Assembly (NCBI RefSeq): GCF_037975245.1
Contig: NC_092562.1
Coordinates: 17,056,521-17,120,520, forward strand
Direction of reading: 5' to 3'
DNA length: 64,000 bases
Origin: Apostichopus japonicus
Taxonomy: Eukaryota; Echinodermata; Holothuroidea; Aspidochirotida; Stichopodidae
The position numbers and the translations under genes were made by a program. Under the pieces are notes generated by a model that ran no database searches, had not been told where the DNA came from, and saw only the letters and a program-made list of their open reading frames with translations. Shown one piece after another: positions 29,785 to 42,705 of this stretch (position 1 is its first letter; each line of letters begins with the position of its first letter).

Positions 29785-30140
29785 CGGGGAGATGAAATAA
29801 GACGGCATTCATCAGCCTTTCAAGAACTGAACCTTGAATATTAGTTCCGATGTAATCCTCATTATAAGCCAAGAGCAGCAGATATTTTTCATCTCAATTA
29901 CTTTATGGTCGCTGGAATATTACTAAGTTGGAGACTGCACAACAGACAGTCTTACATATACATGTTCACATCATTTCTGATATTTATATGAAGACACGCT
30001 TTAAAACCAGAAATATTTTGACCAAAAGAATCCATAAAATCCATACTCCTTAAAAATAGAAATGTCTTTATTATTATGCTAATGACTTTGATTAGCAAAA
30101 AGCCTCGCTCGTTCATTAATCCTCAAAGCCTTACATGCGT
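29785..30140. promoter_or_regulatory. possible conserved noncoding element / enhancer
   Basis: Non-repetitive sequence with a cluster of developmental factor-like sites: TTTATGGTCGC and TCAATTACTTTATGG (Hox-like), CCTTAAAAATAGAAA (a good MEF2 match), ATGCTAATGACTTTGATTAG (octamer and homeodomain) and CATTAATCC. No coding frame with splice sites is present. Density and variety of sites suggest an enhancer; conservation could not be tested here. Confidence 0.3.
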
Positions 30141-30787
30141 GGAAACAAAATCAAACATTTATTTTTTATTTTTCCCTCTCTTTTGCTCTTCCTTGCCTTC
30201 ACCTTATTCTTCCTTTTCTATTCTATTCATTTATATGTAAGCTTTTTTTTTTTAGCCTCTCCCATGGTATAGATCTAGAAAAAAAATCAGCATCTCCATG
30301 GTTTGAGTTCCCCTGTATTTGCATACCCTCTCATTCTTTCCTGCCTTAGCCTATTAAACTTATAGCTTATTCTGTTTTTTCTCTTTTTTTTCTTTGGCAG
30401 CTAGCATTTTCGTGATGGCCAAATGAGATAAGCCTAGCCATTTGACTAACCCAACCAACCACTCTTGACAATAATATGAGTCCATGCATAAGAGAGACAA
30501 GAGTAGGAGAGAGAAGAGAGAGAGCCTAATACAATCATCACTGAATATACACACACACACGGACACACACAACAAGAGGTTGTATTGAATGAATAGCTAG
30601 CTGTAATGCATAGATACACTGTGTACAAAGGTTGGCTGGATGTATTCAGAGGTATATAGTAGACTTAAACAGTGTGTGTATATATGTGTACAGAGGCACA
30701 GAGTAATTTATGCCACACAATAATATTACTGGCAGGAGTTGAGCTGTGGTTTAAATAAATAATTGTCAGGCAGGTTTTGGTTGGGGT

Positions 30788-30829
30788 AAAAAGCAAAAAA
30801 AGAAAAGAAAAGAAAAGAAAAGAAAAAAA
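30788..30829. repeat. (AAAAG)n microsatellite
   Basis: Five AAAAG steps flanked by A-runs. Confidence 0.9.
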
Positions 30830-32039
30830 TCAACCGAAAGAAACGTTAGGCAGGCAGTCAATACTTCACAAACACTGTTGGTCAAAAGGGTATAATATAC
30901 TGGTCACTGGATGGACAAAGGAGGAGGAAGAGGCTTCTTCGGTCAGTATATATAGTAACTCTGACCACAAAAGCTTGCTGATAAGTAGCCATCACTTCAA
31001 TGCCCGGAGCAGGATTTACTTACATAGCAACTGAACTAATAACCACCACAGGGAAGCTGATCAATATGTTGGCTTAAATTTTTTTTTTCAAGAAAATAAC
31101 CATTTAAAAACAACCTTTTTTTTGCAACGTTGGTGACAGATATTTAACCTCACATCTATCAAGGTATATTTTCATAGCTACCGAAAACATCACATGTTAA
31201 GTCCTCAAATTTTAACTTTTTCAGAGTTCCAAAAAAAAAAAATTGAAGATTTTCCAAAAGTGTACTTTCCAATGGAACAGGTTTTACGCACAAAATTAAT
31301 CTTGTATTTTGAGGCTCGGTGCTGTTGCAGTTTCAAGACTGAGTTGTTAGGGAAACTCAAAATGCACTGAGGAACACTGGTGGTAACGTGAAAAGATGAA
31401 TAGATGAAAAGAGGCAGATATCTTATACTAATGACGTCATCATATTTTTGCATAATTTCTAAAATTGACTTATTATGCTGATTTTTGTTTCGTCTTGGAG
31501 ATGCAGGAATAATCTCGTAATTTATTTCAGAAACAGAGGAGTTTGTTTATTGTAACACTGCTGCTCACTTTCACACCTAAAAATACCAAAAATTAATTAA
31601 CAAAGTTGACATGACTTTCAAGTTCTTAAAATGATGATCTCTCAAACTAAACTGGACTTTTCACAGCTATTGAGAGCATTCGCTAAATCGCGAGTATGGG
31701 TGTGTATAGGTCACATTTTACATACAGTAGGATTACGAAGAAAGGACGGGATTGTTTCTACCCTTGAAGAAACAAGATAATACTACATGTTCTTTACTAA
31801 CAGTTTGTAACAGGGCATCTGGGCTCTTATCTCTTCAGGATATTTAGGTAGCTAGGTGAGGGCACCCCCCATTCATCAATCACTGCATGGTATTTTTTAA
31901 ACCCACTGAAAAAACAGAACCAAATGCCAGTTCCCAATTCCCAAACCAGAGATTTGTGTACCAAACCCATGGAGGAATCCCCCAACCCCCCTCCCCCACC
32001 CCACTCAGCAATACTGCAAAGCAGCAAGTTTGAATATAG

Positions 32040-32140
32040 GCCAAAAGAATCTGATCCAAGGACAGGATTAGTAGCCAGAAACCTACTGAATGTGGTGCGG
32101 ACACTCTGAACCGCTACGCCATGCGGTAACAGTAAACAGT
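32040..32140 (-). mobile_element. tRNA-derived SINE fragment
   Basis: On the minus strand the sequence ACCGCATGGCGTAGCGGTTC contains TGGCGTAGCGG, a clean match to the Pol III box A (plus 32111-32121). About 30 bases later comes a degraded box B, GGTTTCTGGCTACTAATCC (plus 32065-32083), followed by TGTCCTTGGATCAG. The layout is that of a tRNA-like SINE head. The acceptor stem cannot be completed, so it is not a functional tRNA gene. The flanking sequence is unremarkable and no A-tail was identified. Confidence 0.5.
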
Positions 32141-35100
32141 AACATTAATCCCCAGGTTACATTTCTTAGAATCTTAGAAAGCAAACCGCAAACCAACATA
32201 GTTTTTCACCTTATCCTACAAACCAGAACCTCAATCTATGGAAAACAGATATGCAACAGTTAAAGAATTATACACATGTATAGAAGTTTCACATCGTGTT
32301 CCTTAGTGTGTTACTTTGCACACTGGTTATTCTCCTATAATAGACACCACCAATTTAAACTACAGACACTTGGCTATTAGCAAGTCCCACTAAGCTGCAT
32401 GCATTTACTTCATGAACATGTGGTTGCATGTGGATTCCTAACTCATTGTTTTGCCTTGCTTTATCCTCCCCATCCAACCCCCCCCCCTAATTTTTTTCTT
32501 TCTTTCTTTTTTAAGGTTCAACATCCGATCATCTATACAGCTGCCTTTTATGTCTTGAAAAGCAAAACTAATCACATCTTTAGGCCAATGATCTTTTGTC
32601 CTCAGGTGAGACACCCTTCTTAGAAAATACACCACACTACACTGGTCTATCAGTTATTGGATAACAATGCTAGTTTCACACTCTGATGCACCCATTCAAT
32701 CCAGAAAGAATTCTCCCTCATCCCACAAAGTGTTTTCAAATGGAACCTTTTAATCTTTCCCTGCAATGTGTTCAAAGATATATATACACTATAGATGCTA
32801 GTATGAGCTTCTATATGCATCCCCAACATGTACTTTCACCACAACAGTGTTCAACATGTACAGCATGTCATAAAGCACATAACAATAATAATAATGTTTC
32901 TATTTGTGAGCCTGCTGCTACATGTTAAGGATAAAGTAGTTTAGGACATCAGACCTCCTAATTCTCTTCTTTTTTTTCTTCTTTTGTCTTTTCGGCTGTT
33001 CTCCCTGATGCCACAGAAATTAGGTCCGTTCAAACCGAGCATGAAATGAAATAAGGGCTATAGAGTAGTTATCCTGCTAAAATACCTCAATATGGTGAAA
33101 ATTCCCCGATGAGAATAAAATCTAGGTCCACATACCAGCTGATGACATAATAGTACAGTCTGACAAGACATAAACTATAAATACATCCAAGGCTCAAAAT
33201 CTCTGGGCAAAAAGAAATTTATAACAGCCATGAAGATGAAAAAAATCTAAGCAGAAATAAAGGTTAAAAAAAAACATAACCTGTCGTATACTAAAAGATG
33301 TAGGTCACAGGGGCCTATGAAAGCTAATTCAGTTAAGCAAAAACAACATTTAAAGTGAACAACTATGCATCCATGACCCTTGACCTACAGGTATATTATA
33401 TAAAGACCTGATACCTGAAATGAGGACAAACATGTCTAAAAATGATCTCACATATTTCCAAAGGTCCCCAGATTCATGGAGCAGATTTACGAGCCCCAAG
33501 ATGGAATCCTATCCACTGTGCACTGTGTAATACAGGTATTGACACACACACACACACTTTAATATACCGACCAAGGTACCGCTAGCATATTTCTGACTTA
33601 ACAGTACCTTGTTATTTCTGTTAGTTGATTTAACCTGGCAGCCTTGGCTTAAAGGATGACCTTTCGGCAGAATTTTAGTCTTGATATACAGTATGTCAAA
33701 GTCCCAAGCAGTTTAAACATTTTGAGTGCAATAGTGATGTTTCTATAGGTATTGAAGTTTTCAAGATATTCACCCAGGTTTTAAAATATGCTGAAACTCT
33801 GGAATATGCTCCTTTGAAGGGTAAAGGGAAAATGGCATCGGCTCCTCTGTGCTTGTCTTAATGCATAACGGTTATCCATCGGTTTCAAAATTCCTAGTAA
33901 CTCAACCCATAGAAGCATGAGAGGAACCTCAGATTACATTCAACACGATTTGTCCGGCCTTGCAAAAATTTGTGATGTATTGCACACATGTCAACTGATA
34001 CCATAATTTTGTTTACTTTTGTTCTGAGTTTTTGAGTTTTGTGTAGCATCTCAGGAACTGACCTTAGAATGGTCTGTGGCGCTCTGTGCATATTAGACTT
34101 AATAGTCCAGTCACTTCAATTGATAATTATCACTTGAATAAAGGGTCATTTCTCAAAATTAAATTAAAATACATACAACCTGGACTGACAGCAATGTGTT
34201 TTAATGATCTAATATATGCTAAATTAATTTTGAGCCTATATGAAGTGGTATCAGGGAATGGTCACCAGGCCCTGCATGGTCGCAATCCAACTGTCTTCAG
34301 AGCACAATTGCCAAATTTCAAATAGTGTACATTCCTTTTATGTAGTTATTTTTCTTGCACATGAACTGATTTAATACAAATCAGGAAATGTTGTACAATA
34401 CAAGCCAGTATTAACCAAACAAATTATTAAACTCTTTTAGAACAGGAAAAACTGTTTCAAATTGGGGAGAAATTTGCCCTGTACCATCCCAACCCTCCAT
34501 TGACCTAGCTCCCACCTGTTCTGTAATTTACACTTGTTACAACGTTGTGCGATGCTTGTTATAAGGATTCATGTTGAGCAGAGTTAGAAATAGACAAAAA
34601 CACCTTCACTGACTGAAAAAGTGACTCAAGTTGAGACCACAGTAAATTATTATAGTGCGTGTGACTCCCATCCCCCCCCCTCCTACACACCACTTTTCCT
34701 ATCCCATCACCTCCAACTCCCTGATTCACCTTGTACACAAACACAGCAAGAAAGCCAAGTGCTGTGTATGTTATTACAAAAGGTTTACCTTGCATATTTC
34801 ATGATTGTAGTGCACATGCACGCTACAATATTGGCATTACTGGCCAAGTGAATGATACCTACATGACTGGACGTTTCATATAGTCTCTGACTCTCTGTAC
34901 ATTTGCAGATTTCAGAGGCTAGCTGCGTAGCCAACTTATTCTGAGCTTGTCACGGCGCTCACAAGCGCCCTCACTTTGGTAGGTACCTACATGACTACTC
35001 TCCCTGGTGTGTTGTCTGCCCAAAAAATGACACCATGAACAACCGAAAAGTTCTTTCTAATGCTGCAAGCACTTTACGCACTCTACAATACTGCGTATTT

Positions 35101-36380
35101 GCTGGGGAATGCAGTTCTAGTTCATAATTGTTTTTAAAAATAAACACGCACAGAGTTCCCAAAGTTAAAACCTTTTGTACAACGGATGCTGATACTTATT
35201 AAACAATCTTCTTTTTTTTTCTCTCTTTTTTTTCTTTCTTTCTTTCTTTTTAAGAAATTATATTTTCAAGTGATATGACACTAGGTAGTTGGCAACAGTT
35301 TAATACATAAATCATCTAACAATGCAAAAGTTTATTAGGAAATTTTTGTTTACATCCATCTGAGCAATTGTGGGGGTATATGGTTGTTCACAAATGAGGG
35401 TACATGTCATATTCACAAATTATATTCAATACAGTCATATTACCCCCACAAAATTGTAGAAATAGGAGGAAGAGGATATATCTTGGGTGGTTGGTATGTA
35501 ATATTGTAAGTTCTTCATTTGTGTTACATTAAATTGATAAATTAATACATGTTCTGTTCAGACCTACTTTGTAATAAGCACATATATATGTACTCTACTG
35601 TTCTGTATCGTATAGTTTTTATATGTGTATACTATAGGTGAATACAAGTGTTACTCTATTGATATAATGTCTGTGTACAAGTTAACATGTGTACACTCAG
35701 TCACATTTAACTATAATTATAATATTAATAATAATCATAATATAAGCTGTATACAGTATACTTTGAATGACAGTTAATGACCAGTCCTTCTGGTTTTGAT
35801 TGTACATGGTATTTTAAACCTACCAATACCCACAAAAACCCAGATCTGATGTTTATACCAGATTTGATCCCTGCCATTTTTTTGGTGATTTATAAAAGGT
35901 CAAAGAGAAGCTTATTTGTTCTTTGGATCTGATTCCATTTGACTGTAAGTTATCCCAGCAGAAGACCTACTGTTTAGCAGTATTGCCCTCAACTGACATC
36001 AAGAACCACAGGGCCAGCTCTCACACTGTATTTGTTGGGGTTTATAGATCCACAACGCACATTGCTATAATCTCTTTTCGGACTACCAGGCAGGCAGTCC
36101 TAGGGATATGAAAGCAGAGAAAAATAGCACCCCAGTGAGGTAGGCCTTTGACAATAAAAACCACAGGGTACTGTTAAAGGTGGGATCGCTCGTAATTTCC
36201 TCGTAAATTCTGTCCTTCACACCACCCGATTCAAAAATAATATCAATACTACCCTCTACCGGTTCATCCTGTTGTCTCGTAATTTCTCACCAATCCCGTA
36301 TTTACGGCTAGTAAGCAATAAACGGGTTCGGTTACTTGAACGGTGGCCTTGGCGAAATTCCTGCATAGTTTCTTGTCTGT
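32141..36380. other. noncoding stretch
   Basis: No exon supported on either strand. It contains poly-C runs (32478 and 34673), a CA repeat near 33540, a TTTC repeat near 35220 and a small perfect hairpin GGCGCT-CACA-AGCGCC near 34954. Confidence 0.6.
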
Positions 36381-36387
36381 GGCAGTA

Positions 36388-36594
36388 CAGGGAGTTGTTA
36401 TGGAACAACTCCCTGGTCAGTAATGTGCGGTATTACGCTGCGTTTTCGTGTGTATTGTGTGATACAAAACTCTGTGCTTTGTTTTACGTTCAGAACTTTT
36501 TCACAACTAATGGGCTGTACAGTATAAGTTACGGTCGAGCTTTGCATCAGGCGTAATAGTTTGACCAGGGAGCTGCTACTCTAGCAGTTCCCTG
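36388..36594. mobile_element. hairpin-ended repeat, possible foldback-type MITE
   Basis: Two related hairpins bound a 150-bp centre. The left one (36388-36415) is a perfect 12-bp stem CAGGGAGTTGTT/AACAACTCCCTG with loop ATGG. The right one (36566-36594) is CAGGGAGCTGCTA/TAGCAGTTCCCTG with a short loop. The right hairpin is the inverted counterpart of the left, and both abut GGTCA on the inner side. This arrangement resembles a non-autonomous DNA transposon with internally palindromic termini. No clear target-site duplication was found, so the class is uncertain. Confidence 0.5.
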
Positions 36595-36599
36595 CTTTT

Positions 36600-38813
36600 A
36601 CTCTTTTAGGCCTACATGGTGAGCAGTCGAAGTCAAGAAACAGCTCAAGAAACTAATAGTTATGAGCTTTATGTCTGATTCACGCTGACTGGTGTCACAA
36701 AAAGACAAACGCGAATGAGTGAAAAAATTGACTGAAATGATTACAAACTATTGGGTATCAAACGTAAAGTCAAGTCCGTCATGTGTAAGCAATTGCTATT
36801 TCAGCCACTTTAGGTATTAATTATACATAGACAGAGTCACAGCTTACATTGTATTTTAGATATAAATTTTAGTTATATATCAGGAGGGAAAGTCAAAGCA
36901 TTTTATGTCATATACCATATACAGATAAAAATGTATATTTAATTATTTTTGAACTCCTGGCAACGGGCCCTTTAGGCGATCACAGAGCACTTGCCCTACC
37001 TGCACCCTGTCCTCCTAACCGGTGCACGTAAACCCTGTCCTTGCACCCCTTTGACCCGAATTAAAAAATAACGAAACTTGAACGGAAAAGGGAAGGAAAA
37101 TACGTTGCCATAAGGGGCGGCTCCACCCTCTTTAGAAAGGACTGGCAAAAAGGGAATAAGTACATGAACAATAAACTAATAGTTATTTCCATTGAAAAGT
37201 GTCTCGATGAGCATCGGCCGTCAAAGCAAAAAACTTTTTTTTCTAAATCACGTCAGTGTATTGCTTTCCAGCGTACTGTACTCCCAGAATTGACTATCCT
37301 GCTTCTTGTTCCGAACGGCTCCCAACGAAATGCCAGAAAGTCGGCAACGGGGTTGGGGTGGGTTACCCAGCTCCACCATGGGGCACCTCATCACGACTGA
37401 CTCGAATTACAACTCGAAACTTTAACTGAAACTGGATTGAATTAAAAAAAATACATACTAGCTGTCTGCATGGATCATACTTATCTATACTATTGTGTGA
37501 CCATATAGGCGTACGGGCTCTATATGTCAACCAGGAGAGACTGGGGGAAGCTTTTTTTCTTGCCACAGAAAATTAAACATTGCCCGGAAGTTCCTAGCAC
37601 GATTAATTCATTTCAAACTTCGACGGCAATGAAGGACAAAGAGAACCATATAGGCCTATGCCTGACTATAAGATCATTGAACCATCACGAACAACTCTGA
37701 ATAATCTTCCATTTGCCGATTTATTACGCTGGGAATAAGGGGTGGGGGTGAGGCTTTCCATTTGATCCCCAAGTATATTGAACGGTCACCACAACAAGGG
37801 TGTATAGCTTGGGACTAGCACGGGGAGACTTGTCAACCTTGTGAACTTTTTTGGGGGTGAGATGCGGGGGGGGGGGGGCGGTGAGTCGGCAAACTAAAAC
37901 ATACAGGGTAAACTGAGGGGAGGAAAGAGGTCAAAAAAAGGAAGAGTGAAAGACAGATGAAGGGATGGAGGAAGAAAGTAAAGAAAATGTGGAGATGGAG
38001 GCTATGGGTAGAGATAGATATGATATGAAAGTACAGAGAAAAAAAAACAAGAGCAGAAAAATTGAGATCACTGGGATACTGTCAAATACACAAGGAGAAT
38101 ATACAATCTAAATACTGGAATTAAATAATGCACAACATAAATACAGCTTTATGACATCAACAAATCAAAGGCGAAGGATATAATGTTTCAAGGATGCTGG
38201 AAAATAAGACACAACAGAAGATGATTATGGTTTCCGATCTATTAGGCTTCTTCTCTCTACTGCTACCAGGATGTAAGAGACCACAGGGACTCGCACAACT
38301 CTTTAAGTTGTGATGATCTCTGACCCTTACTATGCCTAACTGTTATCTTGCCAGGAAATAAATACACCAGTGCATGAGAGGAGGTGAGAGACAGGACTGA
38401 TTGATCGTGTCGATAGGGGTACATGTGATTCAAGAAGATAGATGTAAAGATTAGCATCGTTTGGACACTTCAAATGGGACCCCCTCCCCACCCCCCACAC
38501 CCTCCCCCACGTTCAAATCATATCCCCTCCTGGCAACGGAAATGAACACCAGTATAAATAAACCGATACAGATATGTATACACGCTGTGCGTGTAGGCCT
38601 ATATACAATAATATAAAGCTGGCCATTCTCTGATTGTTACTCGTTGATTGAATTTCCCCAACCTTGCCCACCTTGACTTAGAGGGTGGCCAAGCTCCTGA
38701 TTCACAGTCATAGCTACTATCGAACAAAATGGACGAAAGCAATTTATCTCAATCTGGAGATGCAGATGTATCAATAGCTGCTAATCCAACGTTTGTGAAT
38801 GTCGCACAACCTG
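36600..38813. other. noncoding stretch
   Basis: No exon supported. It has a poly-G run (37867-37879), G-rich purine tracts, and C-rich sequence near 38480. The second gene's last exon ends at 38814, so part of this may be its 3' UTR; a minus-strand AATAAA lies near 37712. Confidence 0.5.
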
Positions 38814-39016
38814 TCAACAAATGTCTGGGAAAAGTGCTTGTCCCTGCCATATGTATGATCTCTTTTGTTCAGGATCATGTAAATGTGGCAATGTGTATTC
38901 GTATAGTCTGAGGTTTCTCTCCCATGCTGCTCCATATCTAATCCTACTGGTGACATTGGACAGAACATTGGCAGATGGCTTCTTGAGAGGTGTTGAAGTA
39001 ACTGGATCAGGTGTAT
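38814..39016 (-). CDS. second gene, exon 3 (probable last exon)
   Basis: After the acceptor TGAAATCTCTACAG, the minus strand continues in the frame set by exon 2 (G+AT gives D). It reads TPDPVTSTPLKKPSANVLSN, then VTSRIRYGAAWERNLRLYE, then YTLPHLHDPEQKRSYIW and ends QGQALFPDIC before TGA. Frame agreement across three pieces is the main support. No good internal donor was seen, so it is treated as terminal. I recognise no domain in this part. It begins about 170 bp from a decayed Penelope-like fragment lying on the opposite strand, so a transposon-derived or chance exon cannot be excluded. Confidence 0.45.
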
Positions 39017-39188
39017 CTGTAGAGATTTCATAAAACAAGAGTTACTAGATTGCAAGTATCCTGCTATAGCTTCTATGGCTGTGACTAAAAATATACCTTT
39101 TGTTTAGAACTTATCACACTTATGCAGCACTGGAAACTGATATTTCAATTTAAATGGTGTCATTGAGTTTAGAGGACATTGAAGTTAC

Positions 39189-39443
39189 AAGTATGTTGGT
39201 GAAACCAAGACCACCCTCAAGAAGCAGTTCTAGTCACAATTCAATACCATGAAAATGGAGACTCCAGTAGGGGAACACTTTCAGCTGCCCAATCATACCA
39301 TTAAAGACATGTCCCAACAGGTAACTAAATTCGTATTTAACCATCTCAGACACAGTACACCACAGCAGAGATAGAGTGAGTGGACGGAATGCCCTAGCAC
39401 CATTCAACTGAATGGGCTCAATATACAGGAAGGACATGACTAA
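39189..39443 (+). pseudogene. Penelope-like element GIY-YIG fragment
   Basis: One plus-strand frame reads KYVGETKTTLKKQF, stop, SQFNTMKMETPVGEHFQLPN, HTIKDMSQQ, then after a second stop SEWTECPSTIQLNGLNIQEG and HD before TAA. The YVGET...TPVGEHF..PNH...M and W....L..LNGLNI pattern is that of the GIY-YIG endonuclease domain at the C-terminus of Penelope-like retroelements. Two in-frame stops, the missing GIY half and the change of the usual arginine after YVGET (LKKQF) show it is dead. It sits antisense in intron 2 of the minus-strand gene. The downstream CTAAAGAAGATCCTGATAAT may be part of its 3' end. Confidence 0.75.
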
Positions 39444-39886
39444 CTTTATCCTGCTCCATCTCTGTATTCTGCTATAGTTTATTCGTCCTCTCTCCTTACT
39501 TAATCCTCGCTTTGTACGCAGTTTAGCACAGTTTATCTAAATACCTCTGCTTTCACTGACTCCTTTTGTTCAATACACCATTAACTTCTTTCTTTGTGTT
39601 CACCATGTCCTCTCTGTTCCAGGCTCTATTGTGTCTCTTGAATTTACTGTTACTAGTCAGTTTGCCTCTAAAGAAGATCCTGATAATATCAGGCCCACTT
39701 ACTTTTATCAATTTTCATACACATGTATGCTTTTTAGTTGATGAGCAATATGCTACCATTTTTTTCTTTTCTTTTGGAATTTAATGAGAATGAAATTGTA
39801 TTATTTTTCTGATCACATCAGATCAGATAAGATTAGCACTGCTCTTCCAGTCTGTAATTCATGCAAGGATAAACATATAAATTTAC

Positions 39887-39987
39887 CTTCTCCTTTCTGA
39901 GTGTCAACTGATCTTTCTGTGGTGACAGCTGCTGAGAATGCCTCTGTTTGACTTTCAGCATCTTTCCGGAAAAGATGCATTTGAAAC
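39887..39987 (-). CDS. second gene, exon 2
   Basis: This 101-nt exon has acceptor CATTGTATAG next to 39988 and donor GAAG|GTAAAT at 39886. It reads (R)FQMHLFRKDAESQTEAFSAA and VTTERSVDTQKGE. It begins with the one base needed to complete the arginine codon left by exon 1 and ends with one base, matching exon 3. The ESQTE and VDTQ repeats are reminiscent of low-complexity linkers with TQT-like motifs. No folded domain is evident. Confidence 0.6.
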
Positions 39988-41652
39988 CTATACAATGAAA
40001 CAAACAAAATTGTCCGTAAATCATATAACTGAAACAGTAATTTTACTGTGCACCCCAAGCTTAATTGTATGCGTAATGAATCTGGTAATGACCAAATCAT
40101 TACAAACATACATGTTTTTATCATACCTACCCAAGAAAAAGTATGAAAGAGAAAAGTAACAAACAAACACTTAGGCAGATTTCAATAATAACATATTGTT
40201 AACCCACATTGATTTAAACCCAGATAAGGATGAGATATTCTTTCATACTCTTCTTCAACATATCCATAAACCGCGGTACCTTTCAAGAATTGTAAGGATA
40301 ATTTTGTGTGCCCAACTGCTTGCCCAACAACTTTGAGCTCACATGTCAATGTAAAATTTACTATGTAAACTTCCTGCCTTAGTGAACTGATTGGTTTCAT
40401 ATCGCTAAAAGATGTCCAGTCTTTTGATCAAAGTTTGATGTACACTCATTTTTTACCTACTGTGTAAGCTTCCTGTTTATGTGAGCAGTTGGTTTCATGA
40501 GTGAGAATTGAGATGCTAGCTTACTCCATGACATAAGCCCACCATTGTGAAAAATTCCTGTTTACATGAATAGCTTGATTTCAGACTACCATTAATTTAA
40601 CGCTAGATTACTCTCCACAATCGATAGTTTCGGCCACCAAATTTAATAGATATTATAATTTTTGAACACTAAACATCACATCATTCACAAGAAGCTGAAC
40701 AAAAACAAGCATAGTACTGACTATATATAAAAAATATGATAACTTAGCACAGCATCATAAAGTATGAGCATCAGGCCTACACAAAAAAACTGGTACTTTC
40801 TTACCTCCAGGCATGGCTATATAAAGGTTTATATAGGTATAGCTATATGTACTATGGTCCCTCAATTTGTGAGGCTAATTTACCTAATTTCTTGCATAGC
40901 AGTTGGGTTCCTTCAAAAATCCCAAACACAGAAATGTACACATGATTGCTGGAATATGGACAGACAGTCAGTAGATAACAGTATAACACACTGTTGCCCA
41001 AATGATTGCATATATGCTGGCTGTGGCTGACCTTAGAAAAACCTAAGGTCTAGTTGCATACGCAGCGGTGTGAAAAGGAGTGATTCTAAATTATTTATGT
41101 AGATGCATTATTTTTATAGGAAAAATTGCAGATCCATGTGGTTGTACTTGTACAGCACAGTAGGCCTTCCTCACTGGTGTATATTACAAAATTAGGGAAT
41201 ACAGTTACTATGAACACTAAATTCAGATACTTATTACTAATACTATAGGTCTTAGTCCTATGTTATATGCCTAGTTAATTATGACTGGGCATAGGTGAGG
41301 CTTTTCTTCAAATGCTCATTCACAAGAATTATTCTTCAAACAAGGACAGCTGATAACAATTTAGAACCTGGAGGGGGTGGGGATGAACAGATCACCTAGG
41401 CCTAGTGGTTAGAAAATATATTTCCATCAATTTGTTGAGGCAAAAACAGTTTACTTTTTGGTGATGAGAAGGCCCAGCTTTCCATGGCATAAATATGAGG
41501 AGTGAAACTTAATACCCCCAGTCCCTGTCAGTCTTCTTTAGGAAGGATATTTTAATTTTTAACTGCATACAGTACAAAGTGGCTATTCTTACGACTAGTC
41601 GTAAGAATAATTTCCGATACGCAAGGGCAGTTGCTATTTTTATGATTAGGAG

Positions 41653-42621
41653 CACTGGCGGATCCAAGGGGGCCATGCCCCCCCCCCCCAAAGGTGAGCC
41701 AAAAAGTGTTTCTGAACATCCGCTAAATCATATGATTGGAAATTAAAAAAATCGAGAGGAATAGCAGTGGTAGACTAGTCTAAACCATTTCGTATTCTGG
41801 TTTAAAATTAAATGCAGAGCTCCCAACTGACCCGCAATTCGCGGGAATTAGACCTGCATTCTAACACCCAAACCCGCTGACCCGCACAAGCGTCCGAAAA
41901 AACCGCATTGTAATTGTCAAGTATACATAAAAAAAATTTGCATCAAATTTTGACTTAGCAACCATCATTTCTTTATCATTTAGCATAATAGAGTATTATA
42001 AAACCTCCTTTACAGCATCATTTGAACCTCAAATTAGTCTATATTTCTTTTCATTGGGGCGAGCAGCGAACATTTTCATGCAACGGGAAAGAATGAATTA
42101 TCACCTACTATTCAATTTATTGATATTACACACAAAAAAATGCATATTTCTCAGAAAATTTTGGGTGACAAAAGCCTTTCTAAGTGCCACCATTTTACAT
42201 GTAGGCATCACCAGGATTCCAAAAGATTCAAAAGGGGAGGGGGACACCCCCTCCCCTTATACCCCTCCCCCAGGACGGCAATTCGTGGCATGGACCAGCA
42301 TTTGCCTTCTCAAGAGTTGGGAGCTATGTAAATGTATGAGCATGAGGATTTACAGTTTAACACCATTTTGCAGTTACAGGCTGGTTGTAAGAAATTTATA
42401 ACCTATGAGAAATAAAATTTCTTGAGAAAGATGATCGGAACTTTGTTTTATAAATATTTTAGAAAATTACACCTGGGAAACATTTTTTTAGAAGTAAATT
42501 GACATCACCATTGTACACTTTTGTGGCACCAAATTGCATCTGAGGGCATTCAGCAATAGAAAATTTTCCAAAAATTTTCCACCTTGGCCCCTCCCAAACA
42601 AAGGCCCTGGATCCGCCAGTG
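41653..42621. mobile_element. inner hAT-like non-autonomous transposon
   Basis: Termini CACTGGCGGATCCAAGGG and the inverse of GGCCCTGGATCCGCCAGTG form a TIR of about 14-20 bp. The flanks are ATTAGGAG (41645-41652) and ATAAGGAG (42622-42629), an 8-bp target duplication with one mismatch, as expected for a hAT insertion. No transposase is present. It carries C/G-rich internal hairpin sequence near 42230-42280. The insertion interrupts the outer element, so it is the younger of the two. Confidence 0.75.
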
Positions 42622-42663
42622 ATAAGGAGTACTAATTTTACAACGAGGAGTAACAATAACTTC

Positions 42664-42705
42664 CGGTTAGGGTTAGGATTGAGGTTTAGGGTTATGTTTA
42701 GGGTT
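42664..42705 (+). repeat. degenerate telomere-like repeat
   Basis: The tract reads GGTTAGGGTTAGGATTGAGG, then TTTAGGGTTATGTTTAGGGT. It contains four TTAGGG-type units with interruptions and lies inside a transposon. It could be a relic of telomere repair or simply element sequence. Confidence 0.6.

Larger units (their letters stand above)
26030..32035. other. noncoding stretch
   Basis: No supportable exon. It contains an imperfect tandem repeat of about 105 bp at 27500-27740 (units with GGCAACAGCACACATCGGAA and AAGCAGCATTACATAC), an AT-only microsatellite (27750-27835), a C-rich tract near 28060, an AAAAG repeat (30788-30829) and a candidate regulatory block (29,785-30,140). Confidence 0.6.
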
